DNA of 5,481 nt from Desulfovibrionaceae bacterium (GCA_017613475.1 JAGADT010000171.1:1-5481); one strand, 5' to 3'; shown: positions 1-5,383, counted from the stretch's first letter. Translations and numbers: made by a program. The notes: generated by a model from the sequence alone, not told the origin.

Positions 1-554
1 ACAGCGATTTTGTGGTCCTTGCCACGGCGGACGGGCTTGCCATCCGCTTCATGTGCCGCGATATCCGCGACATGGGGCGTATTGCCGCCGGTGTCAAGGG
101 CATTGCCCTGCGCCAGGGGGATAACGTGGTGTCCTGCCTTGTGATGCCTGACCCTGAAAACGGGCCGGTGCCTGAAATCCTCACGGTTTCATCCCTTGGC
201 TATGGCAAGCGCACTCCCATGGACCGCTACCGCCTCCAGAGCCGCGGCGGCAAGGGCATCATCAATTTCCGCGTGACCGCCAAGACAGGCCCTGTCCTGG
301 GCTCCACCTATGTTGAAGCAGGGCAGGCTTTGGTGATGATTTCCTCCAATAACAAGATCATCAGGACCAGCGTGGATGAAATAAGCCGCGTGGGCCGCGC
401 GACCAGCGGCGTCCGCCTGGTGCGCCTGGATGACGGCGGGCATGTCATTGGCTTTGACACGGTGAACGCGGAACGCCTTGAAGGCGTGAAGACCGAGGAA
501 GTCCATCCCGAAGGGGTATCTCCCCATGAGTCCGCTGAAAAGGACGGGGAATAG
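1..554 (+). CDS. gyrA: DNA gyrase subunit A, C-terminal part (5' end outside window)
   Basis: The reading frame is open from the left edge (first full codon at base 3) to a TAG at 552-554, so only the last ~183 residues are present. Gyrase A forms the A2B2 gyrase that introduces negative supercoils; this part is the C-terminal beta-pinwheel that wraps DNA. The sequence shows the repeated blade pattern of the family: LATADGLAIRF, then MGRIAAGVKGI, then the highly conserved GYGKRT, and VGRATSGVRLVRL near the end. A QSRGGKG at 237-257 resembles the GyrA box. It lies only ~100 residues before the end, where E. coli GyrA has a degenerate KSRATKG, so it is probably a later-blade copy; the canonical box of blade 1 would be upstream of this window. 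The last ~25 residues are acidic and low in complexity, as usual for GyrA tails. ParC is a less likely alternative, because ParC C-terminal domains usually have fewer and more degenerate blades. Confidence 0.95.
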   Translation, partial: SDFVVLATADGLAIRFMCRDIRDMGRIAAGVKGIALRQGDNVVSCLVMPDPENGPVPEILTVSSLGYGKRTPMDRYRLQSRGGKGIINFRVTAKTGPVLGSTYVEAGQALVMISSNNKIIRTSVDEISRVGRATSGVRLVRLDDGGHVIGFDTVNAERLEGVKTEEVHPEGVSPHESAEKDGE

Positions 555-566
555 ATCAGGCCGGAG

Positions 567-588
567 GGGCCGCGCTGCGGCTTTTATT
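567..588 (+). terminator. Rho-independent terminator after gyrA
   Basis: A perfect GCCGC / GCGGC stem (569-573 with 577-581) closes a 3-nt GCT loop and is followed directly by TTTTATTT. G-U wobbles at 567-568 with 582-583 could extend the stem. It begins about 12 bases after the gyrA stop. The stem is short but all G-C, and the T tract is interrupted by one A, so termination may be incomplete. Confidence 0.7.
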
Positions 589-640
589 TACCCTGCATAG
601 CAGAGGCTTTCCAGGGGCCTTGGCTGAGGAAGAATACTAA

Positions 641-657
641 AAGGGACAATGTCCCTT
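641..657. promoter_or_regulatory. Perfect 17-bp palindrome upstream of thrC
   Basis: AAGGGACAATGTCCCTT is an 8-bp perfect inverted repeat around a single central A, 41 bp before the thrC start codon. No T tract follows and the centre is a single base, so it reads better as a DNA operator for a dimeric regulator than as a terminator. I do not recognise the regulator. No convincing -35/-10 pair could be placed around it; an AT-rich GATAAAAATAAAA follows at 661-673. A diverged, bulged version of the same AAGGGAC arm recurs inside the first codons of nrdD (2629-2654). Confidence 0.45.
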
Positions 658-698
658 ACTGATAAAAATAAAAGTGCCCATGGCATAAAGGATCAGCG

Positions 699-2132
699 AT
701 GTTTCCAACCTACCGTGGAAAACTGGAATACGTGTGTCTTGGCTGCGGAAAGCGTTACGGCATTGACGAGCTGCTGTACACCTGCCCGTCATGCGGAAAA
801 GTCCTTCTGCTTGAAGATGTGAACCGCGGGCAGCTGAAGGAGCTTGGCAGCGGGGAATACTGGCGGGGCGTGTTTGACCAGCGCGCGGCCACCCGCGAAA
901 CGGCCCTGCGCGGCATTTTCCGCTATTACGAGCTCCTGGCGCCGGTTATGGACCCGCAGGACATTGTCTACCTTGGGGAAGGCCATACCCCTGTTGTGGA
1001 AGGGGCAAAGGCCCTGCAGGAGCATCTTGGGGCGCATTTCATGTATAAGAACGACGGGCAGAACCCCAGCGCGTCGTTTAAGGACAGGGGCATGGCCTGC
1101 GCGTTCAGCTACCTGCGCTACCTTGTCCGCTCCCAGGGCTGGAAGGAAATCCTTGGCATCTGCGCGTCCACCGGCGATACGTCGGCGGCTGCGGCCATGT
1201 ACGGCGCCTATGTGGGGGACCCCATCAAGACGGCTGTCCTCCTGCCGCAGGGCAAGGTTACCCCCCAGCAGCTTTCCCAGCCGCTGGGCAACGGCGCGAT
1301 GGTCATGGAAATCCCGGGCGTCTTTGATGACTGCATGAAGGTCGTTGAATACTTAGCCGAGCATTACCGCGTGGCCCTGCTCAATTCCAAGAACAGCTGG
1401 CGCATCCTGGGGCAGGAATCCTATGCCTGCGAAGTCGCCCAGTGGTTTGGCTGGGAGGTTGAAAAACTCTGCCTCTTTGTGCCCGTGGGCAACGCCGGCA
1501 ACATTTCGGCCATCATGTCCGGCTTCTTAAAAATGCACGAGCTTGGCATCATCAAGGGCCTGCCCCGCCTTTTCGGCGTGCAGTCCTCCCATGCCGACCC
1601 CGTGTGGCGCTACTACAGCGCGCCGCAGGAAAAGCGCGTTTACGAGCCTGTGGCCGTGCGCCCCAGCGTGGCCCAGGCCGCTATGATCGGCAACCCTGTT
1701 TCCTTCCCCCGCGTCAAGACGCTGGCCGAGCGCTACGAAAGCGTGCGCCCCGGCGCGTTCCAGGTGGTGCAGGTTGAAGAGCAGGCGATTATGGATGCAA
1801 CCATCCAGGCCAACCGCCACGGGCATATCGCCTGCACGCAGGGCGGCGAATGCCTTGCAGGCCTCCTTGCCGCCCGGGAAAAGGGGCTGGTTGCGCGCGA
1901 TGATCTGGCCATCCTTGATTCCACGGCGCACAGCCTTAAGTTCAGCGGCTTCCAGGACCTGTATTTCCGCGATGCCTTCCCCGAAGCCTACGAAATCAAG
2001 GCGGACCACGCGCTTGCCAACCGTCCTGTGGCCATGCTTTCTGAAAAAGAGAAAGCCTCCATGCCGGCGGAAGCCTTCACCCATGCCGTGGCTGACGCAG
2101 TGGCGGAACGCCTTGCCCTGCACCGCCTGTAA
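699..2132 (+). CDS. thrC: Threonine synthase (PLP-dependent)
   Basis: A 477-residue fold-type II PLP enzyme that converts O-phospho-L-homoserine to L-threonine in the cytoplasm, the last step of the aspartate-to-threonine pathway. The N-terminus carries a rubredoxin-like zinc ribbon, CLGC (C13, C16) and CPSC (C29, C32), found in one group of threonine synthases. Next come YLGEGHTP (~91-98), the PLP-lysine motif NPSASFKDRG with K128, the substrate loop STGDTSAAA (157-165) and the phosphate-binding GNAGN (264-268). The ATG at 699 is supported by AAGGA at 688-692 with a 6-base spacer. The protein is complete and ends in TAA. A gap of ~144 bp with a terminator separates it from gyrA, and a strong terminator follows, so it is probably monocistronic. 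Related PLP enzymes such as cysteate synthase share this architecture, so the substrate is assigned by overall resemblance, not by a decisive residue. Confidence 0.9.
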   Translation: MFPTYRGKLEYVCLGCGKRYGIDELLYTCPSCGKVLLLEDVNRGQLKELGSGEYWRGVFDQRAATRETALRGIFRYYELLAPVMDPQDIVYLGEGHTPVVEGAKALQEHLGAHFMYKNDGQNPSASFKDRGMACAFSYLRYLVRSQGWKEILGICASTGDTSAAAAMYGAYVGDPIKTAVLLPQGKVTPQQLSQPLGNGAMVMEIPGVFDDCMKVVEYLAEHYRVALLNSKNSWRILGQESYACEVAQWFGWEVEKLCLFVPVGNAGNISAIMSGFLKMHELGIIKGLPRLFGVQSSHADPVWRYYSAPQEKRVYEPVAVRPSVAQAAMIGNPVSFPRVKTLAERYESVRPGAFQVVQVEEQAIMDATIQANRHGHIACTQGGECLAGLLAAREKGLVARDDLAILDSTAHSLKFSGFQDLYFRDAFPEAYEIKADHALANRPVAMLSEKEKASMPAEAFTHAVADAVAERLALHRL

Positions 2133-2157
2133 TCTGTTTATTTGAGACCTTGTTTGA

Positions 2158-2195
2158 GAAAGCCTTTCCGCAGCAGGAAAGGCTTTCGTTTTTTT
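2158..2195 (+). terminator. Strong Rho-independent terminator after thrC
   Basis: A perfect 12-bp stem, GAAAGCCTTTCC (2158-2169) with GGAAAGGCTTTC (2176-2187), encloses the 6-nt loop GCAGCA and is followed by G and seven Ts (2189-2195). It begins 25 bases after the thrC stop and should separate thrC transcription from nrdD. Confidence 0.95.
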
Positions 2196-2480
2196 GGGGC
2201 ATGGGATGGAAGGGACTGCAGCTTTTTTGCAGCCTGCGGCTGGGGAGATACAGCTCTTATAGGTTCTGCAAACGCATAAAGAGCCGAGCTTCCTCGGGGT
2301 GCTGCCCCCTTGCAGTGCCGCTGCGCAGATGCATTTGCCACATTGCGTTTATCCATGAATGGCGCTCCACTTTTTTTGAAAAATACATTCATTTTGCAGG
2401 GCGGAGAGGGCGGCAGGGGGGCCAAAAATTTTTTGATGTCGGTAACTCGCCAAGATATTTGGAAGTCCTCTGCGGCAAAA

Positions 2481-2542
2481 GGTAACATGCTGGAATACAA
2501 AATTTTTTCTCCCCTTGACGCAAAGTCTGTGAGCAGGTTACC
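2481..2542. repeat. Inverted repeat GGTAACATGC / GCAGGTTACC
   Basis: GGTAACATGC (2481-2490) is complementary at 9 of 10 positions to GCAGGTTACC (2533-2542), with 42 bases between. A further GGTAAC occurs at 2441-2446. The downstream arm overlaps the -10 of the proposed nrdD promoter, so the arms could be paired operator half-sites or an RNA stem, depending on where transcription starts. The regulator is unknown. Confidence 0.35.
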
Positions 2543-2544
2543 AT
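2515..2544 (+). promoter_or_regulatory. Candidate sigma70-type promoter for nrdD
   Basis: TTGACG (2515-2520, 5 of 6 to the -35 consensus) is separated by 18 bp from TACCAT (2539-2544, 4 of 6 to the -10 consensus). Transcription would start near 2551, giving a ~60-nt leader. It overlaps one arm of the GGTAAC inverted repeat and sits just before the CCCAATTGGG palindrome, a geometry suited to repression. It was placed by eye only; other starts in this AT-rich leader are possible. Confidence 0.4.
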
Positions 2545-2550
2545 GCGTTT

Positions 2551-2580
2551 CCCAATTGGGCAGGGAGAGAAATTTCCCTG
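2551..2580. promoter_or_regulatory. Palindrome CCCAATTGGG and adjacent hairpin before nrdD
   Basis: CCCAATTGGG (2551-2560) is a perfect 10-bp palindrome at about +1 of the proposed promoter. It abuts a 6-bp hairpin, CAGGGA (2561-2566) with TCCCTG (2575-2580). The hairpin ends 16 bases before the nrdD Shine-Dalgarno, so it would leave that site free. The first element could be a repressor operator and the second an mRNA 5' stabiliser; neither matches a site I recognise. Confidence 0.35.
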
Positions 2581-2609
2581 GAAAAATGTATTCTGCAGGG
2601 GGTCGCGCC

Positions 2610-4901
2610 ATGCCAGCTTCAATCCGCAAAAGGGACTCTAGGGTAGTTCCCTTTGAGCTTTCCAAAATTGCGGAAGCCATTTTTAAGGCCGCGCAGTCTC
2701 AGGGAGGCAGCGACCGTTCCAAAGCTGTTGAGCTGGCAAAGGTCGTTGAAGCGAAGCTGAACGCCCTGTATGGCGACGGCATCCCTGATGTGGAGCAGGT
2801 GCAGGACATTGTGGAAAAGGTGCTCATTGAGGCAGGGCACGCCAAAACAGCCAAGGCCTACATCCTGTACCGTAACGAGCGCACCCGCATCAGGGTGATG
2901 AAAACGCGCCTGATGACCACGCTGAGGGATATTTCCTTCAAGGATGCCCGGGATAACGACCTGAAGCGCGAAAACGCCAATATTGACGGCGATACGGCCA
3001 TGGGCACGATGCTGAAGTATGGCAGCGAGGCGGCAAAGCAGTTTTACGAATGCTTCCTGCTGAACCCGCGCCACAGCCAGGCCCATAACGAAGGCGACAT
3101 CCATATCCACGACCTGGATTTCTTTTCGCTGACAACAACCTGCACCCAGATCGACATCAAGAAGCTCTTTGCCGGCGGCTTCAATACCGGCCATGGCTTT
3201 CTGCGCGAGCCAAACAGCATCCAGAGCGCCGCGGCCCTGGCCTGCATTGCCATCCAGTCTAACCAGAATGACCAGCACGGCGGGCAGAGCATCCCGAATT
3301 TTGACTACGGCCTTGCGCCGGGCGTGGCCCGCAGCTATATTAAGAATATAGACCTTGTGCTTGATATGCGCGATGCCGACCCTGATTTCAGGACATCCAC
3401 TGCCGGAGGGCTGAAAACGCTCCTGCTGCAGAAGGAACGGGCCGGGGAACCTTTTTCCATACTCAGCCCCGAGGGGCAGGATATTGTCCTTTCCGCGCTC
3501 TGCAAGAGGCTTTCCCCTGAGGAAGCCCGGCATATCATGGATAAGGCGCTTACCAGGACAGAGCGCGACACCTACCAGGCCATGGAAGGCCTGGTGCATA
3601 ACCTCAATACCATGCACAGCCGCGCTGGCGCGCAGATTCCTTTCAGCTCCATCAACTACGGCACAGACACCAGCCCTGAAGGCCGCATGGTCATCCGCAA
3701 TGTGCTGCTGGCAACGGAAGCTGGGCTTGGCAATGGCGAAACGCCCATTTTTCCCATCCATATTTTCAAGGTCAAGGAAGGCGTCAGCTTCAACAAGGGC
3801 GATCCGAATTACGACATGTTCAAGCTGGCCTGCCGCGTATCGGCGAAGCGCCTGTTCCCGAATTTTTCGTTCCTTGATGCCCCGTTTAACCTTGCGTACT
3901 ATAAGCCGGGCCGGCCTGAGACGGAAATCGCCTACATGGGGTGCCGCACGCGCGTGATTGCCAACCGCTACGACCCTTCCCGCGAAATCACGAACGGCCG
4001 GGGGAATCTGAGCTTTACCTCCATTAACCTGCCGCGCCTGGGCCTGAAGCACCGCGGCGACCTGAACGGCTTCTTTGGCGAGCTGGATGAAAAAATGTCC
4101 CTGGTGTTCGAGCAGCTCCTTGAACGCCTGGAAATACAGAGCTCCAAAAAGGTGAAGAATTACCCGTTCCTGATGGGCCAGGGGATCTGGCTGGATTCAG
4201 ACAACCTGGGTCCGGAAGACGAAGTCCGTGAAGTTTTGAAGCACGGCACCCTGACAACAGGGTTTATTGGCCTTGCCGAATGCCTTGTGGCGCTGATAGG
4301 ACAGCATCACGGGCAGTCTGAAGAGGCGCAGAAGCTTGGCCTTGAGATTATCCGCCACATGCGCGAACGGGCGGACCGCAAGGGCGAGGAAACGTCTTTG
4401 AACTTCACCTTGATTGGAACGCCGGCGGAAGGCCTTTCCGGGCGTTTTGTCCGCCTGGACCGCAAGCTTTTCGGCGCCATCCCCAATGTGACGGACAGGG
4501 ATTACTACACCAATTCCTTCCATATCCCTGTGCATTTTCCCATCAGCGCTTATAACAAAATCCGCCTTGAGGCCCCCTACCATGCCCTGACAAACGGCGG
4601 GCACATCACCTATGTTGAGGTGGACGGGGACCCGTGCAGCAACCTTGAGGCGTTTGAAGACATTGTCCGGGCCATGCACGACATGGGCATTGGCTACGGT
4701 TCCATAAACCACCCTGTTGACCGTGATCCCGTGTGCGGCTATACGGGCATCATTAACGATGTCTGCCCCAGGTGCGGCCGCCATGACGGGGAAGGCATTC
4801 CTCTTGAAACGCTCAGGAGGATCAAAGGCTATCGCAAAGAATCCCGCTCCTCCGATGAGGTCAGCGAGGCTGAACATAAAATTCCTAACTGCATTTTGTA
4901 A
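2610..4901 (+). CDS. nrdD: Anaerobic (class III) ribonucleoside-triphosphate reductase, large chain with degenerate glycyl-radical tail
   Basis: A 763-residue cytoplasmic glycyl-radical enzyme that reduces ribonucleoside triphosphates to deoxyribonucleotides without oxygen. The start at 2610 has AGGGGG at 2597-2602 with a 7-base spacer and directly precedes the domain; the in-frame ATG at 2586 is less well supported. An N-terminal ATP-cone (~5-95, RVVPFELSKIAEAI) senses ATP/dATP. The barrel shows GDIHIHD (162-168), C178 in TTTCTQ, the finger-loop MGCRTR with thiyl-radical C445, GRGNLSFTSINLPRL, and GFIGLAE. Met443 before Gly-Cys fits the formate-dependent subtype, by analogy with E. coli/T4. 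Near the C-terminus, DPVCGYTG and CPRCG give three cysteines (C709, C719, C722) of a zinc-binding segment. The expected glycyl-radical end is abnormal: RRIKGY (G740) is followed by a charged 22-residue tail lacking the usual LVGTLDRFNNAK stretch, which is instead encoded by the next gene. The split is not a simple frameshift, since no frame of 4830-4912 restores it. Confidence 0.93.
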   Translation: MPASIRKRDSRVVPFELSKIAEAIFKAAQSQGGSDRSKAVELAKVVEAKLNALYGDGIPDVEQVQDIVEKVLIEAGHAKTAKAYILYRNERTRIRVMKTRLMTTLRDISFKDARDNDLKRENANIDGDTAMGTMLKYGSEAAKQFYECFLLNPRHSQAHNEGDIHIHDLDFFSLTTTCTQIDIKKLFAGGFNTGHGFLREPNSIQSAAALACIAIQSNQNDQHGGQSIPNFDYGLAPGVARSYIKNIDLVLDMRDADPDFRTSTAGGLKTLLLQKERAGEPFSILSPEGQDIVLSALCKRLSPEEARHIMDKALTRTERDTYQAMEGLVHNLNTMHSRAGAQIPFSSINYGTDTSPEGRMVIRNVLLATEAGLGNGETPIFPIHIFKVKEGVSFNKGDPNYDMFKLACRVSAKRLFPNFSFLDAPFNLAYYKPGRPETEIAYMGCRTRVIANRYDPSREITNGRGNLSFTSINLPRLGLKHRGDLNGFFGELDEKMSLVFEQLLERLEIQSSKKVKNYPFLMGQGIWLDSDNLGPEDEVREVLKHGTLTTGFIGLAECLVALIGQHHGQSEEAQKLGLEIIRHMRERADRKGEETSLNFTLIGTPAEGLSGRFVRLDRKLFGAIPNVTDRDYYTNSFHIPVHFPISAYNKIRLEAPYHALTNGGHITYVEVDGDPCSNLEAFEDIVRAMHDMGIGYGSINHPVDRDPVCGYTGIINDVCPRCGRHDGEGIPLETLRRIKGYRKESRSSDEVSEAEHKIPNCIL

Positions 4902-4905
4902 GGAG
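4900..4905 (+). promoter_or_regulatory. Shine-Dalgarno of the small glycyl-radical gene, overlapping the nrdD stop
   Basis: AAGGAG begins within the TAA stop of nrdD (4899-4901) and lies 7 bases before the GTG at 4913. It supports the GTG start and suggests translational coupling: ribosomes ending nrdD would be placed on the downstream start. Confidence 0.75.
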
Positions 4906-4912
4906 CCCTAAC

Positions 4913-5101
4913 GTGATTTACTGCAAAACTGATGTCGCGGTGCAGGCCGCCAATGCCGCCTTGGTTGGCGAAGGTGTCCGCTTTGAAAGGATCCGCCGGA
5001 TTACAGGCTACCTTGTGGGTACGCTTGACCGCTTCAACAACGCGAAGCGCGCCGAAGAGCGCGACCGCGTGAAGCACTGCAGCCTTGAAAAGTGGGACTA
5101 G
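4913..5101 (+). CDS. Stand-alone glycyl-radical domain of class III ribonucleotide reductase (YfiD/GrcA-like arrangement)
   Basis: A 62-residue protein starting at GTG 4913 and ending in TAG. Residues ~19-55 match the normal C-terminus of NrdD proteins of this subfamily: GEGVRFE, then RRITGYLVG with the predicted radical glycine G32, then DRFNNAKRAEERDRVKH. It has no barrel or ATP-cone. The first ~18 residues, with C4, do not resemble the NrdD zinc segment and I do not recognise them; C56 lies in a short extra tail. Its N-terminal part aligns with the degenerate tail of NrdD (GEGIPLETLRRIKGYR versus GEGVRFERIRRITGYL, 9 of 16 identical), suggesting duplication. It lies 11 bases after nrdD, presumably in one transcript, with a terminator behind. 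The likely role is to supply the glycyl radical in trans to NrdD, either as an obligate subunit or as a replaceable part after oxygen cleavage, as GrcA does for pyruvate formate-lyase. A leftover gene fragment is less likely given the intact ribosome site and motif. Function is inferred. Confidence 0.82.
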   Translation: MIYCKTDVAVQAANAALVGEGVRFERIRRITGYLVGTLDRFNNAKRAEERDRVKHCSLEKWD

Positions 5102-5116
5102 CCTTTTATAAAAGGC
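5101..5116. repeat. Perfect 16-bp palindrome at the stop of the small glycyl-radical gene
   Basis: GCCTTTTATAAAAGGC is fully self-complementary and begins at the last base of the TAG stop. As RNA it would form a 6-bp hairpin with a TATA loop, without a T tract of its own, 17 bases before the main terminator. It might protect the 3' end or be a protein-binding site. Confidence 0.5.
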
Positions 5117-5133
5117 ATTGAAACGCTTTCAGT

Positions 5134-5173
5134 AAGGAAAAGGAAAACCTTGTGTTTCCCTTTTCCTTTTTTT
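5134..5173 (+). terminator. Rho-independent terminator after the nrdD operon
   Basis: AAGGAAAAGG (5134-5143) pairs perfectly with CCTTTTCCTT (5159-5168). The stem extends by three A-T pairs across a bulged C5158, with an 8-nt loop. Seven Ts (5167-5173) overlap and follow the 3' arm. It should end the nrdD-small-gene transcript before nrdG. Confidence 0.9.
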
Positions 5174-5339
5174 GTTAGGAAAAAAGGGGCTCTGCCGGCA
5201 AAGCCAGTGGGGTCCCTTGCTTTTGTATGGTTCTCTTTCTGGATTAGTCCTAGTGTTATTATCTTAGTGCGACCTGATATTTCATTGTATATACGTAGTT
5301 ATAACATTCATAATACTGAATGACCGCTTAACAAAAATT
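5174..5339. other. AT-rich intergenic region upstream of nrdG
   Basis: No gene is visible. At 5188-5205 there is a near-perfect 18-bp palindrome, GGCTCTGCCGGCAAAGCC, with one mismatched pair around TGCCGGCA. From about 5220 the composition turns AT-rich. A possible promoter is TTGTAT (5285-5290), an 18-bp spacer and CATAAT (5309-5314, 5 of 6 to the -10 consensus), overlapping the 8-bp palindrome GTATATAC (5287-5294). Transcription would begin near 5321, just before the nrdG hairpin. Together with the preceding terminator, this suggests that nrdG has its own promoter. The promoter was placed by eye and is tentative. Confidence 0.4.
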
Positions 5340-5376
5340 CTCCTTCATGGCATTAAGTCTGAGCCATGAAGGAGGG
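5338..5376 (+). promoter_or_regulatory. 12-bp perfect hairpin sequestering the nrdG ribosome-binding site
   Basis: CTCCTTCATGGC (5340-5351) pairs at all 12 positions with GCCATGAAGGAG (5363-5374) around an 11-nt loop (5352-5362); two G-U wobbles (5338-5339 with 5375-5376) could extend it. The 3' arm contains AAGGAG, the core of the AAGGAGG Shine-Dalgarno (5369-5375) placed 8 bases before the nrdG ATG at 5384. If transcribed, the closed form would block initiation. No T tract follows, so it is not a terminator. It could be a translational switch (thermometer, ligand- or protein-responsive) or, as DNA, an operator for a dimeric repressor. Confidence 0.7.
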
Positions 5377-5383
5377 CCATAGA

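Larger units (their letters stand above)
2196..2609. other. Noncoding leader region upstream of nrdD, with several inverted repeats
   Basis: About 410 bp without a credible gene. It lies between the thrC terminator and the nrdD start and differs from its surroundings by many A/T and G runs. Visible structure: CAGCC-TGC-GGCTG (2230-2242); CCGAG-CTTC-CTCGG (2284-2297); a 7-bp repeat ATGAATG (2355-2361) with CATTCAT (2386-2392); a G-rich run (2399-2421); the palindrome CAAAAATTTTTTG (2423-2435) with a similar AAAATTTTTT at 2499-2508; and the elements listed separately from 2481 onward. The nrdD frame stays open upstream to about 2310, but the translation has no recognisable protein character. 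I could not match it to a cobalamin riboswitch or an NrdR-box pair. Confidence 0.55.

Noticed and set aside
237..257. Canonical GyrA box of blade 1
   Set aside because: QSRGGKG is too close to the C-terminus and aligns with the degenerate KSRATKG of a late blade in E. coli GyrA; the true box would be upstream of the window.
649..698. Small open frame starting at ATG 649 upstream of thrC
   Set aside because: Its ATG lies within the palindrome, it has no ribosome site, and it runs out of frame into thrC.
2399..2421. G-quadruplex before nrdD
   Set aside because: Only three separable runs of three or more Gs are present, so a stable three-tier quadruplex is not supported; a two-tier one cannot be judged by eye.
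2150..2485. 111-codon + strand frame after thrC
   Set aside because: It starts inside the thrC terminator region and runs through it; there is no ribosome site and no protein-like composition.
2310..2609. 100-residue in-frame N-terminal extension of nrdD
   Set aside because: It would start at a TTG without a ribosome site. The translation has no family character, the region is full of inverted repeats and homopolymer runs, and ATG 2610 has a good Shine-Dalgarno just before the ATP-cone.
2196..2609. Cobalamin riboswitch or NrdR-box pair upstream of nrdD
   Set aside because: The conserved B12-box and GGTG...CCCGC cores are not visible, and no ACACTATATAGTGT-like 16-mers in pairs were found; CCAAGATATTTGG (2450-2462) is only partly palindromic.
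2619..4052. Long open frame on the - strand (477 codons)
   Set aside because: It lies wholly opposite the certain nrdD gene, gives no recognisable protein, and reflects codon bias of the + strand gene.
4830..4912. Frameshift or sequencing error splitting a normal NrdD
   Set aside because: No frame of this stretch encodes the missing LVGTLDRFNNAK segment. The downstream gene repeats the GEG...RRI-GY segment rather than continuing it, and it has its own ribosome site.
5338..5376. Terminator upstream of nrdG
   Set aside because: The stem is perfect, but GGCCATAG follows rather than a T tract, and its 3' arm is the nrdG ribosome site.
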